Positions 24,768-35,137 of a stretch of 64,000 nt of DNA are shown here, piece by piece. Position 1 is the stretch's first letter, and each line of letters begins with the position of its first letter. The translations under genes and the position numbers were made by a program. This stretch comes from Talinum fruticosum (lineage: Eukaryota; Streptophyta; Magnoliopsida; Caryophyllales; Talinaceae): the NCBI GenBank assembly GCA_021018815.1, contig JAITYX010000011.1, positions 7,454,501 to 7,518,500 of the forward strand. The letters are read 5' to 3'. The notes beneath the pieces were generated by a model that was given only the letters and a program-made list of their open reading frames with translations, did no database searches and had not been told where the DNA came from.

Positions 24768-27321
24768 AGGATAGATTTTGAAAACCCGATGGATATGGGT
24801 AATGGGTATGGAGATGATTTTCGAAAATGGATATGGATGCGGGTATAGCCGTACGGCCTTGTACCTGCCCCACACCGATGCCTAGTTAGAAGAAGTCAAG
24901 GAAGACGAAAGAAAAGTTGGACAAAGTGATTAAACATGATCCGAAGCATTTTAGAGCTAATGGAGGACATGGCTCAGGATAGAAGTAGGTGGAGGTTTGG
25001 ATTATAGTTATGGATCTAAGGTAGGTTGGTTCTTGTTGGAACCGTTTGTGTAAGGACTGCGTATTGTTTAGGTTAGTTGTTTCTTTGTGAATATTATTAT
25101 GGTCGAGGAGTTTTAATGCTTCTGTTAATGATTGTTTTTAATGCTTATGCTACCTTGAGTGTTCTAATTTATTCTTATTTTTTTAATAAAACTCTGAAAA
25201 TATTTTCTCAATTTTTTTAAGGTGCGTGTTTTGGAATAAGTCTCTATAAAGATTGCTTACATTTGGCTCTTCTCAGACAACGCGCAAACAGGACCTGCAT
25301 TGGGAGAAGGAGTTGTATATTCATAGGAAAGTTACAAGATGGACAGTTTCCTGTAATGTAATCTAAAAGAACAGGAGGAGTTGTATCTTGATAGGAAAGT
25401 TACAAGATGGACAGTTTCCTGTACTGTAATCTAAACGGACATTTTGTGGGGAAGAAATGAAAGTTATTTGGATTATTGGCACTAGTACAATAAGATCGAA
25501 AATTCCCCGCCCATTTTCTAGGGACTGCCAAGCCTAAATTTAGGGAAATTATACAAGCTATCTTAGGCCCTGTTCTGTTTTATTATTGCCTAAATCTGCT
25601 TCATTAGAAAAGAGAATCTCTTGTGTCCTCAATTGAGCTAACGTACTATCAGAGAGTCAAAACAACCCTGCATTTCTAGCGTGGCAAAAACCAGTACACC
25701 AAAGTCCCACTAAGATGTGTTGTTTTTTTTTTTTTTTTGGGGGCCGGGGGAGACTTCTAACTCGAATTGCAGAAAATTCGTGCTTGGTGCCCCTAATCAC
25801 TATTGTTTTATTTGGATTTGGATCTATCTCCATGTGCAAATATCAGGGAACTGACTCATAAGTGGGTGAAATGGATGGATGAATAGGGCATGTGGGTTCA
25901 GCAGATTGTTGTTTTTCCCATTCCAGAAGCTTGAAACTACAGAAGTATTTATGGTTACAACTCTACTTCTGCATATGTGTGATCTGCAAACAGCTGAATA
26001 TTGTTTTTTCTGTACTGATTTGACATCATTCTGACTCAAGTATGACGCGGCCTAGGAAGTTGTGAATAGTTTCCATCATAATACATTCACTAGGGCTTGC
26101 TCTCAACACAAGCGTATAGGCAAAGCTACAACTAGAAAAAAAAAAATCATCTTGACGGGGTAATTCATTTTTGCTATGTTACTGTAATTAATTTTGATTG
26201 ATGACTCACTGAATGTGCAATGATATGTTGGTGCAGTTAAGGTTTCCTGGGAAATCTGTTGTTTTTACAACCCCTCCCCCCAGTTATGATTTTGATTGAT
26301 TGATTGATTGCTATCACTGAACATGGCATGATATGTTGATGCTCTTAGTGCATATTATTCAATGTGTGTTAACAACTCAAGTCTGTTATAATGATGTTAT
26401 TTGGATTCATGACTAATGCCATGAACTGAAATTTTACTTCCTCTTGTGATGGCTGTTTAATACGTATACTCTCCAACACAGATCATAGTTTTGCCCGAGA
26501 ATTTATGATGAAGAAAGTAACTAATGAAGCATCAGGGAGTATACTTGATGAGAAGGATGAGGGCTTGAGTGGCAGTAGCGACAGCGTGAAGAATAGGTTG
26601 CACAGTTCACCTCATGTGACACCTGTTACACCTGTATTGCAGTTCTCAGAGTAAGATTATCTTAGTTAAATTCACCTTAAGGTGCCTATATGGATTATTG
26701 GATTCATTTTACTAATTTGATGACCCGATTTTCTGTTGCAAAATGCAGTGAAAGAAAGAATGCACTCAAATCTCGGCTACCCTTCAGGAGATTTTTGCAG
26801 TCTCTAGATTCTGATCATGATATAATGCGCTCGGAGGACTCCTTGGCCTGTCCTGGAAACTCGTCAAGTCATAGTGTGGTGTTTGAAGAAACTGAAAGAT
26901 CAGTGGATGTATCTTCATCAAAAGCAATGGAACTGAGAAATGTCTCAGAACCTCAGACCTCCTGTGGAAGTGTTCTTCCACCTCCCAGCAGTCACCTTCG
27001 TTGGCGAAGTTCACCCATGACTACAATCCCAGAGTCAGCCAGATCTGAATATGTTCAGGATTTTGATCCAGTCTGCAAGAACTCGAACATGTTGGAAGAT
27101 GACACCCCGAAATACTCAAGGACTCCGCAATCCTTTCTGATTCTGTAAAAGTGAGATCCCCAAATAAGAAACGTGTCTCTCCTCCTCACCATCACATGGC
27201 TTCCTCCAATTCCTTAAAAATTTGCCACAAGTATGTTTTACGGGCTATCCCTCAATTTCCACCACTGACCCCTTATTCCAGAAACAATGGCAATGACAAT
27301 ACAAGTGGATCTTTAGACTAG
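16935..27321 (+). CDS. TSO1-like CXC-domain (CPP family) transcriptional regulator; two single-base frameshifts
   Basis: Exons by eye: 16935-17039, 18514-18662, 18754-19224, 20278-20918, 21004-21078, 21154-21337, 21409-21507, 21633-21699, 26482-26650, 26749-27321. The start gives MDTPDSKTP, then [14 protein letters not shown] across the first junction, the conserved N-terminus of plant CPP proteins. Two cysteine-rich CXC repeats follow (exons 5-6: [17 protein letters not shown]; exons 7-8: [19 protein letters not shown]), joined by the linker [12 protein letters not shown], the family's DNA-binding CRC module. Known: TSO1 and relatives are nuclear DNA-binding proteins acting in cell division and floral development. 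Oddities: exon 3 changes frame near 18901 (A5 where A6 fits), exon 10 near 27107 (CCCC where five C fit), and intron 4 (20919-21003) has a GC-AG border. With the two missing bases counted, exons total 2535 nt, 845 codons with the stop. This is either a recent pseudogene or a sound gene with assembly errors. Confidence 0.85.
19600..19830 (+). mobile_element. Possible tRNA-derived SINE in intron 3
   Basis: A perfect pol III B-box-like GGGTTCGAACC near 19661 follows a loose A-box-like GAGTGGTTGCATAGATG at the usual spacing, within TSO1-like intron 3. No flanking target duplication or clear tail was found, so this is tentative. It could instead be chance or a decayed copy. Confidence 0.3.
19886..19985. 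repeat. CT / GT / CG-rich simple repeat in intron 3
   Basis: A (CT)n run at about 19886-19922 passes into GTGTGTGTGCGCGCGC, then a second short CT run and an alternating GTGCACGCGCACGCG tract. The alternating purine-pyrimidine part could adopt Z-DNA in principle. No coding role. Confidence 0.8.
23231..23819. mobile_element. MITE-like insertion in the RTE LINE
   Basis: Ends are inverted: CTTAGTTTAAATAAGC on the left and GCTTTTTAAACTAAG on the right. The interior has the GCCTAGGCGCC / CTTGGGCCC-type motifs common in plant hAT-like MITEs. Flanks CGAGATAT and GGAGATTT could be a decayed 8-bp target duplication. The insertion separates two parts of the LINE reading frame. Confidence 0.5.
24295..24884. 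mobile_element. Non-autonomous hAT-type MITE with 8-bp target duplication
   Basis: GTTAGAAG occurs at 24287-24294 and again at 24885-24892. The enclosed 590 bp begin TAGGGATAGG and end CCGATGCCTA, an imperfect short terminal inverted repeat of hAT style. The interior is rich in GGGTATGGGTATGGG-like repeats on one strand. RTE LINE coding sequence resumes on both sides. Confidence 0.75.
25305..25440. repeat. Tandem duplication of about 68 bp in intron 8
   Basis: Two successive copies share GATAGGAAAGTTACAAGATG-type sequence followed by GACAGTTTCCTGTA and TGTAATCTAAA, with a few differences. The rest of intron 8 from about 25030 to 26480 shows nothing else recognisable apart from short homopolymers. 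Confidence 0.7.
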
Positions 27322-27983
27322 CTACCAGATTAAGCCTCTCAGCATCATGTTTGAGGTGATTACCGCTTCCCCTTTATTTCGTTAGCATTTTTGAAAACAT
27401 GATTATTAAAGCTGATTCTGACGACTTGATGGTTCTGCTTTGCTTCTTCAGGTATCCTATGGCTTCTTTTGAACGTCGTTTGTGAATGCCAGGATTTGTG
27501 TGTCCAACCTTGGTTACCCGGTGGTGATTCTCGTTCCAGTTGGATTGGATGATCAGATTTCCTGGTAGCTCTCAGCTCAAGAAAGGAATTTGTTCTGTGT
27601 TGTATTGGCGATATATCTGTGAGATGCACACTAGTTTCAGTTTCTGCTTCACCTGTAAACACAAGCATTACCAGTGTTTGCTTGCTCTCCATTTGAATAT
27701 TTTTAGTTGTTTAAAAGGAGAGCAGTTGCATAAATTTTGACCTTTTACCTAAATAAAGGGATTGGTACAGGCTCAGCAACACTCTGTATCCGGACACTTG
27801 TTCTTCCATCATTGCCGAACGACAAACTTGTATTTTCATGGGAAGGCTTCTTTCCTTTGCCCTATCTTTGATCCCTAGCGGAATGAAAAAATAGTTGTTT
27901 TTATGTTGGAAGGCTTTTTCCCCCTTACCCATATGTAGTCAATGATTTCAATGGTTTTAGTGCTAGGAATTCGTGACAATAAC
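27322..27983 (+). other. 3' untranslated region and downstream flank of the TSO1-like gene
   Basis: A possible 3'-UTR intron runs from a GTGATT donor near 27355 to TTCTTCAG near 27451. AATAAA occurs near 27752 as a candidate polyadenylation signal. No further coding sequence is seen. Confidence 0.4.
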
Positions 27984-28708
27984 CTATGCTGAGGTGTTTT
28001 AAATTCTTGGATAACTATTATTTAGACCCAATGTACTCAAAAATGATTTTGAATTACCTTAAATTATGGGGTAAATTATATTTAAGGTCTAATTTCGGCC
28101 AATGATATCAAAAAATCGGATGTTTAGTCGGGGATTTTTGAAAATTACACTTAAAATTCCCAAGTTACTCTTAATATGTTTGGAAAGTTGAAATTAATTC
28201 CCTCAAGTCCGGCCAAGTCATGGAGGTTGGGGTTGCTTCGGCGAGTGTTTCCGGTCGGGGAGAGGCACTGCGATAAGCGAGAGCAACAAAAAGGGGGAAA
28301 GAGGGAGGACGAAGAGGTAGAAATAGGAGGGAGCGTGTGAGAGCAGCGACAGAGAGAGAAAGAGCGAGAATAGGGAGCGACGAGGGACAGAGAGAGAAAA
28401 GTGAATAGTACTCGTAACGAGACGAGAGGTCAAGAGAACAAGAGAACAGAGAGCAGGGGACGAGAGAGGGGAGAAGAAGAAATAGAGAAGATGAACAAAG
28501 AGAGCGAGAGGCCATTAGAGACAGCCAACAAAGAGAGAGAGAGAGAAACGATGGGTATTATAGACATTTTACACCTCCACTCATCCCTACGGGTCGATCT
28601 TGGGCCTTAAATATAGTTTACCCTATAATTTAAGGTAATTTAAAATCATTTTTGAGAACCTTAGGTCTAACAAATAGTTGCCCAAGAACTTGAGATAACT
28701 CAGCGTAG
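27984..28708. mobile_element. Foldback MITE with about 100-bp terminal inverted repeats and GA-rich core
   Basis: The left arm (about 27984-28095, CTATGCTGAGGTG...) and the right arm (about 28600-28708, ...CTCAGCGTAG) are inverted copies. Both carry CTCAAAAATGATTTTRAATT or its complement at matching places. The core (28240-28560) is GAGA-rich on the plus strand and gives only low-complexity frames. Long arms suggest a Mutator-like MITE, but no 9-bp target duplication was found. Confidence 0.6.
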
Positions 28709-29005
28709 TTTTTGAATTTCTTGAAATATTTGCATCATGTCGGTGGTTGGTATTGCTGATATGGGGAGTTTACGAACAAGTTGGGAGTTTGTATGCACAC
28801 GAGCTACCCATAAACAACCAATTTTCTTATGGGGAGTGGTTCACTAGTAAGTTGTGTTAAGAAAACTGGTCTAATGATCGACTCGTTCGAAGAAAGCGGG
28901 TCAATGGTTCGACCGATCGGGTCTTTTAAGTCGAATTAAACTGGTTGACCAAATTGATAATTGAATCGGGTTGGACCGCTCAAACCCGATATATATATAT
29001 ATATA

Positions 29006-29901
29006 TTGCAAAACAAAAGATGAAAACCGTAAATTAAATAAAGCGTAATTGAAATAAAGAAGATGATGAATCAAAACTTACTTTGATTAATAAAATGAAA
29101 CTTGTACAAGAGATTGATAAAAGACTCTCGGGAGAGAGATTGGAGAAAAGTAGTGGGGATGATTACAAGTGATTTTTTTTGGGGTAAGCGGGCCACTGTT
29201 GGGCCCCTATCTCGAGGAAGCCCAACGAGCTTAACCGACTGGGGATAGGGAGTATCAAACCCATTAACCTCCACCACACAATATCCTCACAAATGAGGAA
29301 TATTGCTCCCACCCGATTCGAACCTGGGTGGGGTGGGTGGAGGATAGAGCAAGTGGCCATCATGCCACAAGCCACCCGGATTACAAGTGATTTGTAAGAG
29401 GCAAGTGGGGAATTGGCGATGCCTCAACTATGCTAAAGGAGTACATATTTATAAAATACAATAATAAATTAATGTCGAACACTTGGACGGTTGAGAATTT
29501 TGATTGGAATGGAAACTTGAAAAAATATCTTCCAATAATGTTGAATTATTGAAACGAGTGTTGATTGGATCGAAAGTATGAATAGTAGTTGCTCGATTAA
29601 TGTCCACTTTTTGAACAGTCTTGAACAAGTGCTTGACAGATGGAAAGTTAGTAAACATGTAGTATCCATGAGTGAATAGTGTTTGAATTATTTGGCCGGC
29701 ACTATAACCATGGAAAGTAGTATTTCATCCCATGGGCATTTGAGTAATGACATCCCATCACCTTGAGTAATGACATCTCATCACCTTTGAATATCACTTT
29801 GAATATCACTTTGAATATCATTTCACGGATGAATAGTAAGTCCATTAATAAGTGCCCTTATGAATATCTTCCATGAATAGTAAGTGAACAAGTAACATAC
29901 A
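29006..29901 (-). repeat. 3' LTR of the movement-protein element, carrying a SINE
   Basis: It matches 35138-35868 and, inverted, 35877-36617. The element-sense start is TGTATGTTACTTG at 29901, directly after the purine tract. It lacks the last part of the LTR (about 100 bp), ending at 29006 against an AT run. A SINE at 29175-29378 interrupts it. Confidence 0.8.
29175..29378 (-). mobile_element. tRNA-derived SINE with 14-bp target-site duplication
   Basis: GATTACAAGTGATT stands at 29161-29174 and again at 29379-29392. The minus strand of the insert starts CGGGTGGCTTGTGGCATGATG, has a perfect B box GGTTCGAATC (29315-29324) and ends in an A-run next to the left duplication. The other two LTR copies (near 35396 and near 36350) have the same site once without the insert. 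The A box is weak. Confidence 0.85.
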
Positions 29902-29915
29902 CTTCCTTCTCGGGG
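29902..29915 (-). promoter_or_regulatory. Polypurine tract of the movement-protein element
   Basis: The minus strand reads CCCCGAGAAGGAAG immediately before the LTR start TGTATG. This is the place and base composition expected for a plus-strand primer in reverse transcription. Confidence 0.65.
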
Positions 29916-30004
29916 CATTTTGAGAAGTAAAATATGGAATTTTACTCGAAACAAAACCCGCATAAAAACGTTAGAAAATAATTTTTTTAAATACCCTTTG
30001 AGGG

Positions 30005-31008
30005 CTAAATGCTATATGGATCCCGGGCGCAAGGGCCATCAAAAGGATCATAATCCGATTGAATCGAGGAATCAGATGAATTGGTGCTAGTTTTGAGGAG
30101 TAATTGTTGTTGCTTGTTTCTTGAGTAACTTGATCTCCTGCTGAGCAGTTGAATTTCTTCATCTTGAACTTTCTCATTTCCTTTGGAATTCTTTTCTTGC
30201 TTATGTGGAGTAGGGTGTGCTTGTTGAGTTGATGGAGCTATCTTAATTCCTAAGGCAGCTTGAATATTGAACTTGTCCCACCATTTGATCTTGAATTCTC
30301 TTACCAATGAATATGATGCTGGAAGCTTATAATATTGATTAATGGAAAATGACCAAGCATAGGATCCAAGGAAATCCATATTTCTTATGGAATGATATCT
30401 CTTTGAGATCTAGACTATTAATTGAAGTGTTTGAATAACTATTGTAATGTTTTTTGACTTCTTCGGGCCATATGTCTTGAGTAGATCCCATGGTTAACCA
30501 CCATTCGTAGAACCATATGGGAAATTGGAATTCGTTCTTGTATCAAACCGATAAACCAAGAATGATTGAATGGCTCGTATAGAAATGTATAATATCGGGC
30601 ATTTTCGTAATCAATATAATTGTAGCCTGGTGGATTGAATGGTTGAGAAAATGGTTTATTTGTATATCTATTGGAAAAATCTTTTGCAGTAAATACTTTG
30701 AAGATTCTCGCTTTGAATAGGCAATTTGATTGGGATTTGTGCCGTTTGGAATATGCTCGAATTTCAGCAGATTTTGAATCAACTAGAATAAACTCATAAA
30801 AGGTTCTGGTTTTGAGAGGGTTGTCATTAATAAAGTAGAATTCTGGAGTGAATATGGTTTTGACAAATTCATTGAGTTGACGGTGGCTTTGAGGTGTTCT
30901 ATACTTGGTATAGACAACGTGTTCTTCGATAGGTTTAGTAAAATATTTGGAATCAAAGGAAGAATTTAATACTCGTAGGGTTCTGAAATTTTGAAGAGGC
31001 TTGAGCAT
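30005..31008 (-). pseudogene. C-terminal conserved protein of the movement-protein element (function unknown)
   Basis: Minus-strand frames 30439-31008 and 30005-30379 read as one protein broken near 30400-30440. Features: FYEFILVDSKSAEI about one third in, FKVFTAKDFSNRY, then the aromatic stretch FNPPGYNYIDYENA and HSWFIGL, and near the end SINQYYKLPASY and KIKWWDKFNI. I recognise this pattern from proteins found next to movement-protein and zinc-knuckle genes in plant genomes, but no function can be given. It is rich in aromatic residues and has no polymerase (YxDD) or DDE motif. It sits where reverse transcriptase would be expected. Confidence 0.5.
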
Positions 31009-31299
31009 AAGTTAAAGGAGGAAAATCTTGACCATGTAGAGCTTGAAATGAGTTTGTCATAGGGATTGAAAATTGAGGAGTAATTGGCTTGACAAAGATA
31101 ATGTTGAGGAGTTTGAATATTTCTTTTTTCTTTTCTTCTTGATTCATATTGAAAGCTGAAAAGAAACAATTGTTGTTAAAAATAACATTGATAAAAGGAT
31201 GCTTTTTAAAAGATGAATCTTTTGAAAGTATTGAAGATATAAATTTGAAAGCAATACCTTTATCATGGATTTGTGTATGAATACCAAATTGATCAACTC

Positions 31300-31800
31300 T
31301 AAAAGGATAAATTTGGGTGATAAAAGGAGTAACTAAAATGACTTCTTGTCCTATATCCCGACAAGGACAAAGGTGTTCTTGAAACAATAACCTTGATTAC
31401 AAATATAAGCATTTGATAATTTGTATTTGATTTGTAATGCTATTCCATTAGCACTATGGAGAAGTTCTTTAGTTTTCTCATAATATATAGAAGGAATTAA
31501 TCCTTCTTTAATACAATTTTGATCTCGCACCACTATCAAGTAGAGCAATAGTATTGAATTCAAAGTCATCATTAATCTTTAAAGTAATATAAATGTACCA
31601 TTTTTGATAATTAATATGATTAATTGTAGAAATAAATTGTTGATTAGAAGAACTTGGAGTGTCTTCATCAACATTTGAAGAACTTGATTTATTTTCAATT
31701 AATGATAATCTTGTTTCTAATTCTAAATCTTTAGTCTTGAGAGAACATAAATTTTGATTAATTTCTTTAATTTGTTCTTGAAGATTATTAACTTCCATTT
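31300..31800 (-). pseudogene. Retropepsin-like aspartic protease segment with upstream coiled coil
   Basis: 31508-31798 (minus) starts with a heptad-like helix (LQEQIKEINQNLCSLKTKDL) and reaches NTIALLDSGA, the D-S-G-A form of the aspartic protease active site. After a frameshift the frame at 30953-31572 continues the fold with EGLIPSIYYEKT, NAYICNQGYCF, QEVILVTPFITQIYPF and GIHTQIHDKGIAFKF. Processing of the element's own polyprotein is the expected role. Stops make this copy non-functional. Confidence 0.6.
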
Positions 31801-31859
31801 TTAAGTCTTGAGTGTTAACTACTTCTAAATTATTTGGAGTATCGTATTTTTCAAATATT

Positions 31860-33780
31860 TTATTAATACTCGTAGTTAGGAGGAGTAACTTTTAATAAAT
31901 CTTCTTCTATTAAAATTCTTTTGAGTTTTTCTAAATACTCTTTTCTTAGGTTTGGATCTTGAATTTGTTCAATTAAGTCTAATAAATTTTTTTTCATTTT
32001 TAGTAGTATTAATCATATTAATACATTTGTAATGCATTCTGGATGATTCATTTCCCGATGAATAATCACTTGAATTACTTTCTAATTCATAAAGACCATT
32101 GTCTTCATAATCGGAGGATGAATTTTTTGAATTAACTCGGAGTATCTTTGAGTTCAAACAAAGAAATAATCTTTTCTTGAATTTCTTGATTATCACCACA
32201 AATTTAATTTAATTTTTCTTTAATCTTGCAATTTTTTGCATAATGTCCTGGTTTGCCGCATTTGAAACAAGTAGTTTTATTAGTGGTTTTCTTTTTTGGA
32301 GTATTTTTCTTAGGAGTTGTACTAGAAGTATTTGCTTTATTATTATTAGTACGATTAAACTGTTTCTTTTTATTAATTTGATTTGTTCTTCTTTTTTGAA
32401 TAGAAGGAGCTTCAACTTTTGGAAGACAAAAGGCTTCACAAAAAGAACCTAACTCTTTTCGTGTAGCGACTTTATCTCGTTGAATATCTTGCTTGTAATT
32501 GTAATTCATTGCATAAAGATATACCTTCTTTTTAATAAATCCTAATAATTGACCAAAAGTAATTTGATCATATGGAATTGGGTCTTCACCTGTAACTTCT
32601 TTTAATTTATTAAATATCCTTTAAGAAAATAAATTTGGTAATCCCGAGATGAATTTTTCCTTCCAATAAGATTGACGACAATCTTGTCTTTATAATAAAT
32701 ATGTAAAATATGTATCTTTATACCAATTGTAATCTTCTAGAGTAGGACACCTTAGATTTGTTAATAGAATTTCTTGACCACTTAACCTATCTTTTGGAGT
32801 GCCTATAAGATTGACAACTATTGTATGAACTAAAGTATAAACGGCTTCTTTATGATTTTTAATACTCGGACGTTCTTCGTCCTGTCATGTAATTTTCCCA
32901 CCAAGACTTTAAAGATCCGGTGAATCCTGAAATTAGTAAATCAAAAGCTTGAATCTTTGGAGCACCTTTGGATGTGTAGGCAGCATATACCATCATCATC
33001 CTATGAAAAATAATTAATGCTTCATGTTCGGATTTTCCATCTAAATTCCATTCATAGATGGATCCACCGTCAAAAGCTTCGTAACTATTGACTTTATTGA
33101 TTCAAGTTGAAGATCCGAAGGAGTACTTCTAGAGTAATAAGGAATTTCTTTTTGTTGAAGATTTTATTAATATTATTTATTTCTTGATCTTCTTGAGAAA
33201 TATCTAAAACATTAAGAGTATTACTTGAACTAGCTGCTTGCTTTAGTTTTTCATCTATCTTTTTAATTAATGGGCTATCTGGAATTTCTAAATTTTTATT
33301 CTTATTGAATTTAATTAGAGGAGATGAAATATCATTTAGGAATCCTGGTTTTGTTGAATCTCTATTTAAATCTAAATTTTCTAATTTTTTGGATAATTGA
33401 TCAACATCTTCTTTTTAGACATTGCTTCTATTTGAGTAGAAACCATATTAACTTGTTGAGAAACCGTATGTAAAACTTGATTAGTATAATTATTTTGATG
33501 ATAAACCTTTTTAATATCTTCTAATTCCACTTGAGAATTATCTCGGATCTTTTCTTCCTATTTTGAATGGAGCAACAGGAATATGACCTTGATCTCGTAG
33601 GGATCAAAATCTCTTGTAAAGGAGGAGTTATAGAGTGAAATATATTTCCATCTAATAACGTCCATTTTTTGGTAAGATTTTGATTAGTATTAATTTCTTT
33701 AATACCATGAGGATCTCGGTAAATTATTTTCTTGAGCAAACATGGTCCACCATGTAAAGGATAGAATATTGCATTCAAAT
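31860..33780 (-). pseudogene. Zinc-knuckle (coat/gag-like) protein region of the movement-protein element
   Basis: 32204-32509 (minus) contains a lysine- and asparagine-rich stretch leading to CFKCGKPGHYAKNC, a CX2CX4HX4C nucleic-acid-binding knuckle. Downstream 31969-32199 has an acidic, serine-rich tail (SSSDYEDNGLYELESNSSD). Upstream, frames up to about 33500 and a separate frame at 33521-33778 (LLDGNIFHSITPP) are broken and have no family I can name. The arrangement, basic region then knuckle then acidic tail, is like a capsid/gag protein. Confidence 0.55.
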
Positions 33781-34090
33781 CTTTCCATTAATGAATACCA
33801 TTCTTGTCTTATGAATGCTTGAGCTTTAAGATCGAAATGAGATAAAAATCATTCCTTTTTATCTCTATTCTCAATTGAATCGAAATCTTTTCTTAAATAA
33901 TCTTTATTAATTTCAAAGGGTTTTGAAATAACATTAATAGAGGAATATGAAGGAGGTTGCATAGCTGAATGAGTAGGTGAACCTATTGATGAATTATCTT
34001 CGTCAATTGGTTCCGCTATTGGTGATTTGTAATAGATTTTTGAGGAAGAAGCAGTAATCTTCTACTTGATTATCTTTTAAATAATCATAA

Positions 34091-34904
34091 TTAGTAGACC
34101 TTGAAGGCATAGAAAAAGGATCTTTCATTAATAGACTTAAATCTTATTAATATTCTACCATCGGGCTCTTCAATCACTTGTTGAATATTCTTTTGAGCAA
34201 TATTCCTAGGAGGCTTAATATTTTGAATAATAAATTCTTGAGGAATAGTTATTTCATTCCATTTTAATAATTTAGGAGTAAAAATTGAAATATTTTCAGA
34301 TTCAATTTTTAATAAAATTGTTTCATCTAGAGATGGCCTTAATAAACACTTTGGATTAAGTTGAGAAGATAATAACTTGAAATAGATTCTATAAGTAATA
34401 GCGAAATTTCTTGAAAGTTCTCTAAATTGTACTTTTGAATCATTTTGTAGATGAATATCTAAAATTAATGTATCTAGGATCCAAGGATCATTCAAATCTA
34501 CTGAATAATTTGGACAACAATTGAAATAAATAGGACCATTACATATATTAGTTTGAATCATAGCTAATAATGAATCTTTATATCTAATTAATCTATTGTC
34601 TCTAAGGGGCATGAATATAGGACAATCTAATCCTAATCTTGTTAATGGCTTGAGAGCTATTTGAATCATACCAAAATGAATATATCTCGTATTTTTCTTT
34701 ATATTTTTTAATAGAGATATTTGATAATAACTTAATAGTTTGGAATTCTTTATCTAAACTAAAAGTTTCTTCATGATCTTTTATTGAAAAAGCAGTATTG
34801 AAATCAAACTTGCCTATTTGATAGATAGTTTCTATCTTTTGTTTTGGAATAGACCAATTTGAAAAATCAACTTGACAGACTAACTTCTTCACTATTGACC
34901 ACAT
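34091..34904 (-). pseudogene. 30K-superfamily movement protein-like gene (frameshifted)
   Basis: Two overlapping minus-strand frames, 34602-34904 and 34091-34669, join across a frameshift near 34660-34690. The second holds the recognisable core: ALKPLTRLGLDCPIFMPLRD, RYKDSLLAMI, GPIYFNC and LNDPWILDTLILDI, in the order found in plant pararetroviral movement proteins of the 30K type. Such proteins modify plasmodesmata for cell-to-cell spread. A role in a chromosomal element is not obvious. It lies first after the primer-binding site. Identification rests on motif order, not on a search. Confidence 0.6.
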
Positions 34905-35121
34905 TAGTACTCTTACTACTACCTAAACTTAGATGATCTCGAAGCCAAGAGGCCATCCGAGTTACACTTGAATATCTAGTTGGGAATTATGCACATACTA
35001 CCGGGACCACCGGGACCGCTCTCACCGGGACCACCTCACACGATTGACCAACGGATAACATGGGGCCGACCAACGGCTGACCAACACTAGCTATGGCGTA
35101 ACAACCGACTAAAAAGACAAA

Positions 35122-35137
35122 CTTGGCTCGATACCAA
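35122..35137 (-). promoter_or_regulatory. Primer-binding site (initiator-Met tRNA type)
   Basis: The minus strand reads TTGGTATCGAGCCAAG directly after the LTR end CTCCCA. This matches the usual complement of plant initiator methionine tRNA except for one missing base. Confidence 0.65.

Larger units (their letters stand above)
22660..25030 (+). mobile_element. RTE-type LINE remnant inside TSO1-like intron 8
   Basis: Plus-strand frames give RTE reverse-transcriptase blocks in order: [14 protein letters not shown] near 22720, [14 protein letters not shown] near 22833, [20 protein letters not shown] near 22965 and [15 protein letters not shown] near 23027. After a MITE-like insertion come [16 protein letters not shown] near 23958 and [20 protein letters not shown] near 24173. 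After a second insertion comes [14 protein letters not shown] near 24964. Frames are broken. It lies in the same orientation as the host gene and enlarges intron 8 to 4.8 kb. No clear 5' end is visible. Confidence 0.75.

Noticed and set aside
28171..28610. Open frames in the GA-rich core of the foldback MITE
   Set aside because: Low-complexity Ser/Leu or Arg/Glu sequence without domain.
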